From positions 62,001-126,000 of the forward strand of contig WGNO01000018.1 of assembly GCA_016124525.1 (NCBI GenBank): 64,000 nucleotides of DNA, given 5' to 3'. Shown piece after piece: positions 10,007-18,906 of this stretch. The position numbers and the translations under genes are program-made. The DNA comes from Nostoc sp. RI_552. Lineage in GTDB: Bacteria; Cyanobacteriota; Cyanobacteriia; Cyanobacteriales; Nostocaceae. Under the pieces are notes generated by a model. The model was not told the origin of the DNA. It did no database searches and was given only the letters and a program-made list of their open reading frames with translations. Each line of letters starts with the position of its first letter. The first letter of the stretch is position 1.

Positions 10007-11989
10007 CTAATTACCTTGATTGGGACATATTGATTTTATGCTGTGGGGAAGTTGCCGACATATCTGTTGAAATCCTGGAGGATTAAGTTGCCACCAAGCA
10101 AATAATCCCACACTGGAACCCCCCATCAGCACAAGTAACAATCCCGCCATTAAAAACAGAGGATGAAAGCCACTTGGTTGTTTAACTGGAGTGGGGACCG
10201 GAGAGTGCGGGAGATGGTCAGGTGTCAAGTCCACATCCAGTAGAACTGGGGAACTCTCCCCCCAGGAAGATTTTCCTGCTGGTGTTTCTAGTTCTTTTGG
10301 TGCTTGTACTTCCTCGGTTATGATAATTTCTTCTGAAAATTCTGAAGATGATGATGGAGTAACTGGCAGTAGGTCTCTTGTAGAAACTCGGCAAAGAGTC
10401 ATGACAACAGCGGTACTATCATGACCATTTTTCTCATTTGCGAAATTAATCCAATGGTTGACGGTATCTGCAACAGAAATTTCACCTGTTAACACGGGTA
10501 TGACATAATCCTGCCAAGATTTTTCTACCCAATTGTTATCACTTAAACCATCAGAACAGAGCAGCAATACACCATCTTCTTCTATGACAAGACGTTGAAT
10601 CACAATGTCTAGAAATTCGGCATCTTTTGTCCCTAATGCTTGGGTAAGGGCAGTTGCATCTATTCTCTCAAGTGCTGGACGAGACAAACTCCGGGCAGAA
10701 CAGACTTCTCTCGTGGCGACAACATCATCTAGGGTGAGTAGCTGGCAGTAATCCCGAGTTATCCAATAGGCGCGACTATCGCCAATATGAGCTAGATAAA
10801 GTTCATGGGCGTTATCCGATTGCCATCCACAGGTCGTTGTCACTCGTTGCGGCACTTGTACGGCCATTACGAGGGTTGTGGCCATGCGTTCTTTATCTTG
10901 GCGTTTTTGTTCATCATTACAAGCACAAATGACATTATTTACTACCCGCAAGCAGGCTTCTAGTTGTTGCTGCAATAAATTAGGCGCAACTAGTTGAGTT
11001 TGTTCTGCGACCTCGGTTAAAAAGGCAGGGATTTGCAGCTTAAGGGACTGTACAGCCAATTGACTGGCAACCTCACCGGCTTGGTGTCCACCAATGCCAT
11101 CGCAAACAATTGCTAATCCTGGCAGCATGGGGTCATCTAAGTCACTGGCAGTTATGGGGTAGCAATTGTCTTTATTGTACCGTAATTCCCGTCCAATATC
11201 CGTTGCCCCTGCTACTTGCAAAGTTAATGGTAATTCTGCGGCAGTTGAAAGTAATAAAGCGTTGAGTTGAGTAGAAATGGTTTCTAACTTTGCCTCGGTG
11301 CTACACATTTGCTGAAGGATATTTTCTAATTTTTGAGATACTGCGGTATTTACAGATCTCACCCATAGTTGCCAACATTGACCCAAATCTGCCAAACTCG
11401 CTTTCTCAGCATCTGGTGTTTGGTGAAGTTCTAACAGTCGCACACACCAACCTTGCGATCGCAGGTTATCTGGTACAAGTAAACTGTGGGCAACTCCTAA
11501 CTCTAACAAAGGTTGCCACAGTTGGAGAATTTGCCATAGCCAGTAAACTTGTCTGACGGTGGTTGCTGGTTCCCATGCTTCACCAATGGCGGGGTAGAGA
11601 TTTCCTGTCTGATCTACCGGCACATTTTCCAATAAGAGGATATCATCTACATTTTCTTCTGTGGTGTAAACAAACCCATAGGCTGCGGGGAGGTGCAACC
11701 GCTTTTGGTATAGCCTTAAGTAAGGCATAACTATATTTGGTAACTTTTTAGACACTAGTGGTGGTAAGCCCGGTTGTGTATCTAACCAAACCTGGGGTGT
11801 AATTACCTCATACCTATCTAGCACTACAGATCCGGGGGGGATGCTGGCTGCTAAGGAACCAGTAGCCCAGAGAAAACGGTGAACTAAAAGAGTTTGGCAA
11901 CTTGCACATACAGTTTCTCCCACAGGGTTAATGGGATTAGTACAATCTGGATTGAGGCAATAAATTATTCGCTGTGAGGAAATCATCAA
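10007..11989 (-). CDS. Membrane PP2C-type phosphatase with zinc ribbon and kinase-like N-terminus
   Basis: A 660-aa Ser/Thr phosphatase of the PPM/PP2C family. N-terminal cysteines C11, C16, C28 and C31 form a zinc ribbon. Residues about 55-250 follow the layout of a protein kinase without its catalytic residues: VVLDRYEV, LLLENVP, then VPDNLRSQGWCVRLLEL where an active kinase has HRDxKPxN and DFG. The phosphatase domain spans about 262-525 with NKDNCYP, VCDGIGGHQAGE, HIGDSRAY, LLCSDGLSDN and HDSTA, so the metal-binding aspartates are kept. A transmembrane helix lies near 625-648. It resembles the cyanobacterial PrpJ group; that link is from memory and uncertain. Confidence 0.85.
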   Translation of the reverse strand: MMISSQRIIYCLNPDCTNPINPVGETVCASCQTLLVHRFLWATGSLAASIPPGSVVLDRYEVITPQVWLDTQPGLPPLVSKKLPNIVMPYLRLYQKRLHLPAAYGFVYTTEENVDDILLLENVPVDQTGNLYPAIGEAWEPATTVRQVYWLWQILQLWQPLLELGVAHSLLVPDNLRSQGWCVRLLELHQTPDAEKASLADLGQCWQLWVRSVNTAVSQKLENILQQMCSTEAKLETISTQLNALLLSTAAELPLTLQVAGATDIGRELRYNKDNCYPITASDLDDPMLPGLAIVCDGIGGHQAGEVASQLAVQSLKLQIPAFLTEVAEQTQLVAPNLLQQQLEACLRVVNNVICACNDEQKRQDKERMATTLVMAVQVPQRVTTTCGWQSDNAHELYLAHIGDSRAYWITRDYCQLLTLDDVVATREVCSARSLSRPALERIDATALTQALGTKDAEFLDIVIQRLVIEEDGVLLLCSDGLSDNNWVEKSWQDYVIPVLTGEISVADTVNHWINFANEKNGHDSTAVVMTLCRVSTRDLLPVTPSSSSEFSEEIIITEEVQAPKELETPAGKSSWGESSPVLLDVDLTPDHLPHSPVPTPVKQPSGFHPLFLMAGLLLVLMGGSSVGLFAWWQLNPPGFQQICRQLPHSIKSICPNQGN

Positions 11990-12170
11990 GTTATCAAGTT
12001 AAAATATCAACCAACTTTTAAAGAATTTAAAGCTAGAATAAACTGGACTAGTAAAATGATGACTACAGCTTGTTGCTGAAATTTATGTTTTTTTTCGGTA
12101 AACAGTTATAGTCTAGGTGTATCTGATCTCAGAAATACATTTACGTAAATGTAGAATCCAGGATAGCCCA

Positions 12171-12608
12171 ATGCCTATGCCAAGTTATACCTTAATCTGG
12201 CTCCTGGCAGGATCTGTTCTCTGCTTAATGGAACTTTTCTTACCATCGGCTTTTGTCGAATTCATGATGGGAATTAGTGCCCTGATTGTAGCTCTGGTTT
12301 CTCTGGTGGGTTTAAAGAGTTTATGGCTACAAGTTACTGCTTGGCTAATGCTTTCCACGCTTCTGATTGTGTTTTCCCGACGGTTTTTGCAACCGCGACG
12401 ACGCAACTCAAGAATGCTGGATACAGTTTTAGCTGAAACTTTAACGGAAATTCCTCCTGGGGAAACTGGGCGGGTGCTATACGAAGGAAATTCTTGGCGC
12501 GCACAATGTGACGACCCACATTTGAGCCTAGCACCCCATCAAAAAGTTTACGTGGTCAGAAGAGAAGGTACTACCTTGGTGGTGATGCCAGATTATCTAT
12601 TGCTTTGA
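12171..12608 (+). CDS. NfeD-like short membrane protein
   Basis: 145 aa from ATG 12171 (a TTG- or GTG-type extension to 12117 is possible but adds polar, unlikely residues). Three hydrophobic segments (near 6-24, 28-45 and 50-68) precede a soluble C-terminal OB-like domain with GETGRVLYEG and WRAQCDD. This is the short NfeD/YbbK layout. NfeD proteins pair with SPFH/stomatin proteins, and the next gene (12830) is exactly such a protein, which supports the call. The two likely form one membrane-quality or microdomain unit. Confidence 0.85.
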   Translation: MPMPSYTLIWLLAGSVLCLMELFLPSAFVEFMMGISALIVALVSLVGLKSLWLQVTAWLMLSTLLIVFSRRFLQPRRRNSRMLDTVLAETLTEIPPGETGRVLYEGNSWRAQCDDPHLSLAPHQKVYVVRREGTTLVVMPDYLLL

Positions 12609-12829
12609 GTGTGTGTTTGTAGAAACGTGGTAAATTGCCTCTTGTCTACACAGCAGTTTTGATTCAGACAAAATACAGATTGGTAGCTGATTACTTCTTT
12701 GTGTACCTTATAAACCTGCAAGAAGCTGGATGAGGAATAAACGCAAAGGAGATGAGGAGTAAGGAATAAGGAAGTAATTTCATCACGGTTTGCAGAAAAA
12801 ATGCTAGGAAAAATTAGGAGGATAAATAA

Positions 12830-13831
12830 ATGGAACAGTTTTTTTTGTTAATCTTCTTAGCGCTTGGTGGTTCTGCAGTGGCGGGGTCGGTGAAAGTTGT
12901 TAATCAAGGTAATGAAGTTTTAGTAGAAAGATTAGGTAGCTATAATAAAAAGCTTGGTGCAGGACTGAACTTTGTCATCCCTTTTTTGGATAAAATCGTC
13001 TATCAAGAAACCATCCGGGAAAAGGTTTTAGATATTCCTCCGCAAAAATGTATTACTCGCGACAATGTTAGCATTGAAGTAGATGCGGTGGTTTACTGGC
13101 GGATTGTAGATATGGAAAAGTCATGGTACAAGGTAGAAAATCTCCGTGCCGCCATGACAAATTTGGTGCTAACTCAAATTCGTTCAGAAATGGGACAACT
13201 GGAGTTAGATAAAACTTTTACCGCTCGTTCTCAAATTAATGAAATTTTATTACGGGAGTTAGATATTGCTACTGACCCCTGGGGTGTGAAAATTACGCGG
13301 GTAGAATTGCGGGATATTGTTCCATCCCAAACAGTACGAGAATCAATGGAGTTGCAAATGGCGGCAGAACGGCGCAGACGAGCGGCAATTCTCACTTCTG
13401 AAGGGGAACGGGAATCTGCTGTTAACAGCGCTAGGGGTAAGGCTGAGGCTCAAATTTTGGATGCTGAAGCTCGCCAAAAATCTACGATTCTCCAAGCGGA
13501 AGCGGAACAAAAATCTATTGTGTTGCAAGCTGAAGCAGAACGCCAGCAACAAATTCTCAAAGCACAAGCAACTTCGGAATCACTAGAAATTATTACTAAA
13601 ACCCTCAATAGTCAACCAGGTGCAAAAGAAGCGTTACAGTTTTTGCTGGCGCAAAATTATTTAGAAATGGGTGTGAAGATTGGTAGCAGTGACAGCAGCA
13701 AGGTAATGTTTATGGACCCCCGCTCTATTCCCGCTACTTTAGAGGGGATGCGTTCCATTGTTACCGATGGTTCTGCTAACCCTTTGTTTAGCGGTGAGAA
13801 TCTAAACGTTAATAAAAATCTTTCTAGGTAG
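12830..13831 (+). CDS. SPFH/stomatin-like membrane protein (QmcA/HflK-like)
   Basis: 333 aa with an N-terminal hydrophobic anchor (residues 3-21), a band-7/SPFH domain ([34 protein letters not shown], then the [10 protein letters not shown] strand), and a long alanine/glutamate-rich coiled coil (about 180-255, [17 protein letters not shown]). An AGGAGG Shine-Dalgarno sits 7 nt before the ATG, unusually strong for this window. It lies 221 nt after the NfeD-like gene. Such proteins oligomerise into membrane scaffolds that modulate proteases; a specific role cannot be read from sequence. Confidence 0.9.
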   Translation: MEQFFLLIFLALGGSAVAGSVKVVNQGNEVLVERLGSYNKKLGAGLNFVIPFLDKIVYQETIREKVLDIPPQKCITRDNVSIEVDAVVYWRIVDMEKSWYKVENLRAAMTNLVLTQIRSEMGQLELDKTFTARSQINEILLRELDIATDPWGVKITRVELRDIVPSQTVRESMELQMAAERRRRAAILTSEGERESAVNSARGKAEAQILDAEARQKSTILQAEAEQKSIVLQAEAERQQQILKAQATSESLEIITKTLNSQPGAKEALQFLLAQNYLEMGVKIGSSDSSKVMFMDPRSIPATLEGMRSIVTDGSANPLFSGENLNVNKNLSR

Positions 13832-13881
13832 GAAGAGTTGATACATCACCTGGCGGAAATTTAAGTATGCTTTTTTCCCAA

Positions 13882-14070
13882 CTATTGTATTGTAGTGTCG
13901 GCAGTATTTAGTCTACAGGCTAACACGGTCAATGTGACTGCTTCTTGTTTCAGGTTTATGGCAATATTTAAGTCTCTGTCACACTCAAAGCCGCAGTAAT
14001 CACATTTAAACACTCTTTGAGGCAATGACAGAGATAATTTTTTGTCTTTGCAAGTTAAGTAAGACTTGGA
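13882..14070 (-). pseudogene. TnpB C-terminal remnant (IS200/IS605 family)
   Basis: The minus strand has 62 open codons ending at a TAG (13882-13884). They read as the end of TnpB: LSLSLPQRVFKCDYCG, then FECDRDLNIAINLK, i.e. the second zinc-ribbon cysteine pair plus the DRDxN motif that supplies the last RuvC acidic residue. The first cysteine pair is damaged. The coding text stops exactly where an IS-end relic begins (14069), so a second element or a deletion cut it. Confidence 0.75.
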
Positions 14071-14124
14071 GATTGTTTTAAAAGTGGAAAGGGGTGTAAA
14101 AAAGCTCCCTCAGTGTAGGCTGTG
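14069..14124 (+). mobile_element. IS-end relic, copy A (matches 16819)
   Basis: gagattgttttaaaagtgg followed by aaaggggtgtaaaaaagctccctcagt closely matches the sequence at 16819-16875 in the same orientation. In copy B the same sequence leads into an IS5-like transposase start; here it leads into nothing recognisable. It abuts the TnpB remnant and lies just downstream of the DUF262 gene. Confidence 0.65.
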
Positions 14125-14184
14125 AACAGAAAGGAGAAGATTCAATCTAGGTTGACCTAGGGGGTTTGCAGGGTTATCTTCAGG

Positions 14185-16230
14185 CTAAGGCTGATATTTT
14201 ATGATTAGCTCTTCTTCGCAGTCGAAAGCAATCAAAGCTTGTTTGATTCGTTCAAATTTATTAAGGCTATCCATATTACCTTCAATAAAATAAGTGTCAC
14301 TGATTTTTACAGGTTGTCTTACTCCAGCATCTGTGTGAGTTAAATTAATTTTCTGATATAAATCTGTTGTAAAAAATATCTCTGGATTCCGTTCAAAAAG
14401 CTGTTTAAATACTTCTGCATAAAGTTTTGATACTTGGGTTACTTCAATTTTTTGGTCGAATAAAATAGCATATTCGAGTTTTTTAAATGTGGGATCTTCG
14501 GCTTCAAAAATATTTATCTCTCCTTTATCAATTTCTTCTTCAATTGAAATTTTTGGATATTCCCAAATTTTCAATACTCTTTCTGATATCTGGTTAAAAC
14601 GTGTTTCAATTTCCTTTATACCCCATTTATCAATAGTTGACAAATATTTGTTTAACCACAGTCTACTATTTGAATATCCACCTGGTAAGTCTCTTTTTTC
14701 TAAAAAAGGTTTGTTTCCAAGTTTGTTATTATTACCCGATAAAGTAAGATTTGCAATGGTATTTAGATAATTTTCCTTGATAGCTAGGAATTCCTCATCT
14801 TCTAATGTTTTTTTCCATGAATGGTCAGGGTTTTGTGGAAATATATGTTCAATTGTAATGTCACGATTTTTGTCAATTAATACCTGTTCTTTATTTTCAA
14901 AGTTTTCTATTCTTTCGAGCAAGTAAATTCTATTTTTAGGTTTTATATTATAAATATCTTTTACTTTTAATGCCTCTATCAATTCTTTATCTTTGGGAAA
15001 CCTTTGAGTACCTGACCTTTGTATTAATGATTTCTGAATTGAAAATAAGTATTTTGAAGTGTCTATTTTTTCATAGAGGTTCATAAATATTTTGCTCAAC
15101 GCATTAGTTTGTAAACCAACTATAGACCTGCGCCAAACAAAAGACTGAATTAAGTTTAATATTTGTAAAAATATTTTTTTATCAATAATTGATTTGATAA
15201 AATCATCATAGATTCTCATTAGAAAAGGAAAAGCAACATTTATTTCCAATCGATTAATATATTCTATCTGTAAACGAATATCACGATCTGTTTCTTTTTG
15301 GGGATTAATTAGTTTGTTGTAATGGTAAGCTAATGTCTTTAATCCTGTTAGATTTTTTTCTAAATTATTTAAGTCGGTATGAGGATACTTGGTTTTAAAT
15401 TCCAAGTAAACTTGGCTTTTATTTGGAATTTTCTTGTTTTCCAGTGTTAAATAATCTCTGATGTAATCCGATACTCTACTATTGTTAGATTCATCTTTTG
15501 CTAATGTTTCGATAACTTCCCAATAGTTTTGATAGATTTTTTTTTGCTCTTTACGGTTCAATCCCATCAAAATGTAATTTCGGATTAAATCAGCCTGTGA
15601 AAGATCCAAACCATTGGAGTTGAGACTTTCAAAAATTCGTTGTGGATCATCTTTGTCTCTATCTAATGAGATTTCAACAAACATTAGTTTTGAAAGACCT
15701 TCCAAAACAGTTTGATAATTTTCCTTGTTTATTTTTTGTTTAAAAAAATTAAAATTATCTATTATTTTTGAATAATATGCAAAATATTCACTACGCTCAC
15801 CCTTTAGTAGATGCTTCAATGCATCATGATTATCGTCTGTTGACCTTAGTTTTAGTTTTTCTTGTTCCTGAGCAAATTTATTTATTAAATAAGTTTCACT
15901 GATTTCATTAACTAGACTTTCATCTCCTAATTGTTTGGCAAGTTCTACAATAACTAAATAAATAATTGTCAATGTTGTTAGACGTTGCTGTCCGTCAATA
16001 ATTGTCAATTCCCTGGTTTTTGAAGATGTGTAAATATCATCATGAATATATACAACACTTCCAATAAAGTGAGCCTTAATTTGTTTTTTTGCTCCAACTT
16101 CGAGAATGTCGTGTAAGAGTTGTTTACACTGACTAGCTCCCCAATCATAGTTCCGTTGATAAATAGGAATTATAAACTGAGTTTTGGATAATGATAAAAA
16201 ATCTTGTACTTTGGTTTCGCTTGCTTTCAT
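14185..16230 (-). CDS. DUF262/DUF1524 (GmrSD-like) nuclease
   Basis: 681 aa. The N-terminal DUF262 domain has IPIYQRNYDW (near 21-30) and IIDGQQRLTTL (near 76-86), the ParB/Srx-like NTP-binding signature. The C-terminal DUF1524 domain has the HNH-type core ITIEHIFPQNPDHSW near residue 460. The family includes single-chain GmrSD-like type IV restriction enzymes and SspE, which restrict modified or foreign phage DNA, so anti-phage defence is the likely role. It is visibly AT-rich compared with neighbours and lies between two directly repeated IS-end relics (14069 and 16819), consistent with horizontal gain. No partner gene is adjacent. The reading frame is intact. Confidence 0.88.
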   Translation of the reverse strand: MKASETKVQDFLSLSKTQFIIPIYQRNYDWGASQCKQLLHDILEVGAKKQIKAHFIGSVVYIHDDIYTSSKTRELTIIDGQQRLTTLTIIYLVIVELAKQLGDESLVNEISETYLINKFAQEQEKLKLRSTDDNHDALKHLLKGERSEYFAYYSKIIDNFNFFKQKINKENYQTVLEGLSKLMFVEISLDRDKDDPQRIFESLNSNGLDLSQADLIRNYILMGLNRKEQKKIYQNYWEVIETLAKDESNNSRVSDYIRDYLTLENKKIPNKSQVYLEFKTKYPHTDLNNLEKNLTGLKTLAYHYNKLINPQKETDRDIRLQIEYINRLEINVAFPFLMRIYDDFIKSIIDKKIFLQILNLIQSFVWRRSIVGLQTNALSKIFMNLYEKIDTSKYLFSIQKSLIQRSGTQRFPKDKELIEALKVKDIYNIKPKNRIYLLERIENFENKEQVLIDKNRDITIEHIFPQNPDHSWKKTLEDEEFLAIKENYLNTIANLTLSGNNNKLGNKPFLEKRDLPGGYSNSRLWLNKYLSTIDKWGIKEIETRFNQISERVLKIWEYPKISIEEEIDKGEINIFEAEDPTFKKLEYAILFDQKIEVTQVSKLYAEVFKQLFERNPEIFFTTDLYQKINLTHTDAGVRQPVKISDTYFIEGNMDSLNKFERIKQALIAFDCEEELIIKYQP

Positions 16231-16818
16231 AGATAAACTAGTCCAGAAATAAAATAAAATACAGCAAATAATATTCTTTTTGTAATCATAAACATATTTA
16301 CGTGTATATATGTAGTTATTTTTTTATATTTAGAGTTTATTCAAATTTCTACAAATACAAATATCTTGGTTTTAAAATAAGTGTAAATTTGTAACGTATC
16401 TTAAAGTAGATATTAACAACAGTAAATTTTATTTGCTGATGCTATCAAAGCATTTAAGTTACCTAGTGAGCTTGAAGAAGCTATAGAAAATAACAATGTA
16501 GTTGACACGTCATTGATGAGGAATTTTGACTAGTTAAATTGTCAGCAGCCTGGGGTTAGCCATCAGCTCAAGTCAGATTCATCTGACTAAATATTAATTG
16601 TCAAGCTACCAATACAGTTAATAGCTATTCCCTAGACAACGCCAGCTAACCCAACCACTAGCGGAATTATTATTTGTGTTTTATTTGTGGTTGTAGAGAT
16701 TGGGTTTGAGTATTATTGATGTTTTGAAATATCTAGCTTTGGATAGATGACTAAATTACTTAAATATTACCAGTGACTTTAAAGTATAAATAATTATGTT
16801 TGTGATTTGATTTAAGTT
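16231..16818. other. AT-rich gap with an orphan coding fragment
   Basis: 588 nt upstream of the DUF262 gene with no intact gene. On the plus strand, 16434-16533 reads as 30-35 codons (FKLPSELEEAIENNNVVD, then a stop) with protein-like composition, possibly the tail of a lost gene; I do not recognise it. The rest is AT-rich and shows nothing I can name. Confidence 0.4.
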
Positions 16819-16985
16819 AAGAGGTTGTTTTAAAAGTGGGAAAAGGGGTAAAAAAGCTCTCTCAGTATTGACTGTCAATAGATAATAAACAGCACTGAGA
16901 GAGTGACATGAGTAAATCATACCCCAACAACTTGACTCACGCCGAATATGAGTTGGTTAGTGACTTAAAGGTATTTTACTGGTAA
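16819..16985 (+). mobile_element. IS5-like element, left-end relic with transposase N-terminus (copy B)
   Basis: gaggttgttttaaaagtgg starts an IS-type end that matches copy A at 14069. An inverted pair (ctctctcagt / actgagagag) flanks the untranslated leader. ATG at 16908 opens 25 codons reading MSKSYPNNLTHAEYELVSDL, the standard start of cyanobacterial IS5/IS4-type transposases, before a TAA at 16983. The rest of the element is deleted. Confidence 0.65.
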
Positions 16986-17098
16986 TTCTGTGGACTGGCC
17001 AGTGGATGATGGGAAGTTTGGCTTAAATATGATTGTTTGTTAGCTTTTGTGAGCAAAAAACTAACTAGCTACTAAAGCTACATTTTTGTCGCCAATGT

Positions 17099-17512
17099 CT
17101 AATGAACTCCCATGCTAGCAGCTTGATTGATTTGGCATTGACTACACAAACCAAAAAATTCCAGGGTGTGATAAAAAATTTTAAACTTATGACTGGATTC
17201 CAATTCATCTTCTAGATTATGGACTGGACACTGATTGACGGGAATCGACAAGCCGCACTGGAGGCATGTGAGGTGGTGTTTGTCTTGCTGTGCTAGGTTA
17301 TAGAGGGCTTCCCCGTTAGCCAAAGTCCTGACCTGAACCATTCCTTCTAGTTTTAAGGCTTCTAGGGAGCGGTAAACCGTTGCTAAACCCATACTCTGAT
17401 TCCGTTTACGTAATTCTACATAAATGTCTTGGGCAGAAATGCCTTGTTTAACGGTTTTTAGCAAGTTCAAAATCCGCTCTTGACTGCGGGTGTGTATGGC
17501 TCTCATAGACAA
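17099..17512 (-). CDS. zur: Fur-family regulator, Zur-like
   Basis: 137 aa metal-dependent repressor. The winged-helix part includes ISAQDIYVELRKRNQ and LATVYRSLEALKLEGMV. The dimerisation part has two CxxC pairs, CLQC near residue 95 and CSQC near 125, which hold structural zinc, and a reduced metal-sensing segment (QDKHHLTC). The text looks closer to what I know of cyanobacterial FurB/Zur (zinc uptake control, DNA protection) than to FurA or PerR; this is recollection. MSMR gives two possible starts two codons apart. It is divergent from purS, with 139 nt between the two starts. Confidence 0.8.
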   Translation of the reverse strand: MSMRAIHTRSQERILNLLKTVKQGISAQDIYVELRKRNQSMGLATVYRSLEALKLEGMVQVRTLANGEALYNLAQQDKHHLTCLQCGLSIPVNQCPVHNLEDELESSHKFKIFYHTLEFFGLCSQCQINQAASMGVH

Positions 17513-17651
17513 TCATTTAAATTTGCCACTTTAGTAGAAGCTGTGGTACTCGCTAACTAGTTGATTAACTGTAACTGCTTCGTAATCTTATTTTTACTCA
17601 GTTGGGGCATAAAGTTATAGTATAGCGATCGCAGCATTGAGCAAAAAGCCT

Positions 17652-17930
17652 GTGCAAAGGAAGTATCTAGCTAAAATTTTCGTGACCCTTCGTCCTTCAG
17701 TCTTAGATCCTGCTGGTGTAGCTGTACAATCCGGTCTACAGCAACTGGGATATAACAACGTGGAACAGGTGCGGATTGGTAAGTACATTGAACTAATCAT
17801 CACTTCCACCGAAGAGATTAAAGCGCGTCAAGACCTTGAACGTATTTGTGACCAAATGCTAGCAAATCCGGTAATTGAAAATTACCGCTTTGATTTGATA
17901 GAGGTGGAAACACAAACGGGAGTCTTTTAA
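17652..17930 (+). CDS. purS: Phosphoribosylformylglycinamidine synthase subunit PurS
   Basis: PurS bridges PurL and PurQ in the glutamine-dependent FGAM synthase of purine synthesis. The protein starting at GTG 17652 (QRKYLAKIFVTLRPSVLDPAG) has 92 residues, normal for the family; a TTG five codons upstream (17637) is an alternative start. GVAVQSGLQQLGY and VRIGKYIEL are the family's core helices and strands. Neither start has a clear Shine-Dalgarno. purQ follows 91 nt later on the same strand. Confidence 0.93.
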   Translation: MQRKYLAKIFVTLRPSVLDPAGVAVQSGLQQLGYNNVEQVRIGKYIELIITSTEEIKARQDLERICDQMLANPVIENYRFDLIEVETQTGVF

Positions 17931-18021
17931 CATCGTGGATGGGGGAATAGGAACAGTATTAATTCCCCACTTCCTCCTCCCATTAACTAATGACTAATGA
18001 CCAATAACTAATGACTAAATG

Positions 18022-18696
18022 ATGAAATTTGGGGTTTTAGTTTTTCCGGGTTCCAATTGCGATGGCGATGTGGCTTATGTCACCAAAGAATTGCTAGGTC
18101 AACCAACTCGTATGGTTTGGCACCAAGAAACAGACATTGCTGATTTAGATGTAATTATTATACCTGGTGGTTTTAGCTACGGGGATTATTTACGCTGTGG
18201 TGCGATCGCTCAGTTTTCCCCTGTGATGCAGCAGGTAATTCGCCACGCCGAAAAAGGTAAATTTGTCCTGGGTATTTGCAACGGTTTTCAGGTATTAACC
18301 GAGGCCGGACTTTTACCAGGGGCATTAACCAAAAATCAGGATTTACGTTTCATATGCGATCGCGTGCCTTTGCAAGTCGAGCGTACCGATACCAATTGGA
18401 CACAAGCCTATAAAACTGGTGAAATAATCACATTGCCCATTGCTCACGGTGAAGGCAGATTTTACGCTGATGGAGCCACTTTATCAGCCATAGAAGATCA
18501 AGGGCAAGTACTTTTCCGCTATACAGGAGAAAATCCCAACGGTTCTCTTAATAACATCGCCGGTATTTGCAATCCTCAAGGCAACGTTTTAGGCATGATG
18601 CCCCACCCAGAAAGGGCCTCAGATGCCTCTCTAGGTTGTAGTGACGGGTTGAGATTATTTCAAGGCTTGTTAGATCAAATCGCCGCCTACGCCTAA
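18022..18696 (+). CDS. purQ: Phosphoribosylformylglycinamidine synthase subunit PurQ
   Basis: Class I glutamine amidotransferase that feeds ammonia to PurL. Motifs: FPGSNCDGD at the N-terminus, IPGGFSYGDYLRCG, the nucleophile cysteine in GICNGFQVL (near 92), and the catalytic histidine and glutamate in MMPHPER near 200. Two ATGs in tandem (18019 and 18022) leave one residue of doubt. It forms a short operon with purS and ends at a clear terminator at 18726. Confidence 0.96.
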   Translation: MKFGVLVFPGSNCDGDVAYVTKELLGQPTRMVWHQETDIADLDVIIIPGGFSYGDYLRCGAIAQFSPVMQQVIRHAEKGKFVLGICNGFQVLTEAGLLPGALTKNQDLRFICDRVPLQVERTDTNWTQAYKTGEIITLPIAHGEGRFYADGATLSAIEDQGQVLFRYTGENPNGSLNNIAGICNPQGNVLGMMPHPERASDASLGCSDGLRLFQGLLDQIAAYA

Positions 18697-18725
18697 TTAT
18701 TTCATTTAACAACTGAAATTTGCTC

Positions 18726-18752
18726 AAAGTCCGCCTAAGTGGACTTTTTTTT
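18726..18752 (+). terminator. Rho-independent terminator after purQ
   Basis: aaagtcc / ggacttt, 7-bp stem with an 8-nt loop, directly followed by a T run to 18752. It separates the purS-purQ transcript from the unknown two-gene module that follows. Confidence 0.85.
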
Positions 18753-18906
18753 ATGAAAGTATATTTTAAATCTACCTATGTTCTCCCCGTGGCTGTGGTT
18801 CCTTACCAAGAGGAAAAAAATAACCAACCATATATCAAACATACAGTTACTGAATACAAGGTTATAATCTTAGCATAATTATATTTAATACAGAAAAATT
18901 CTCAGA

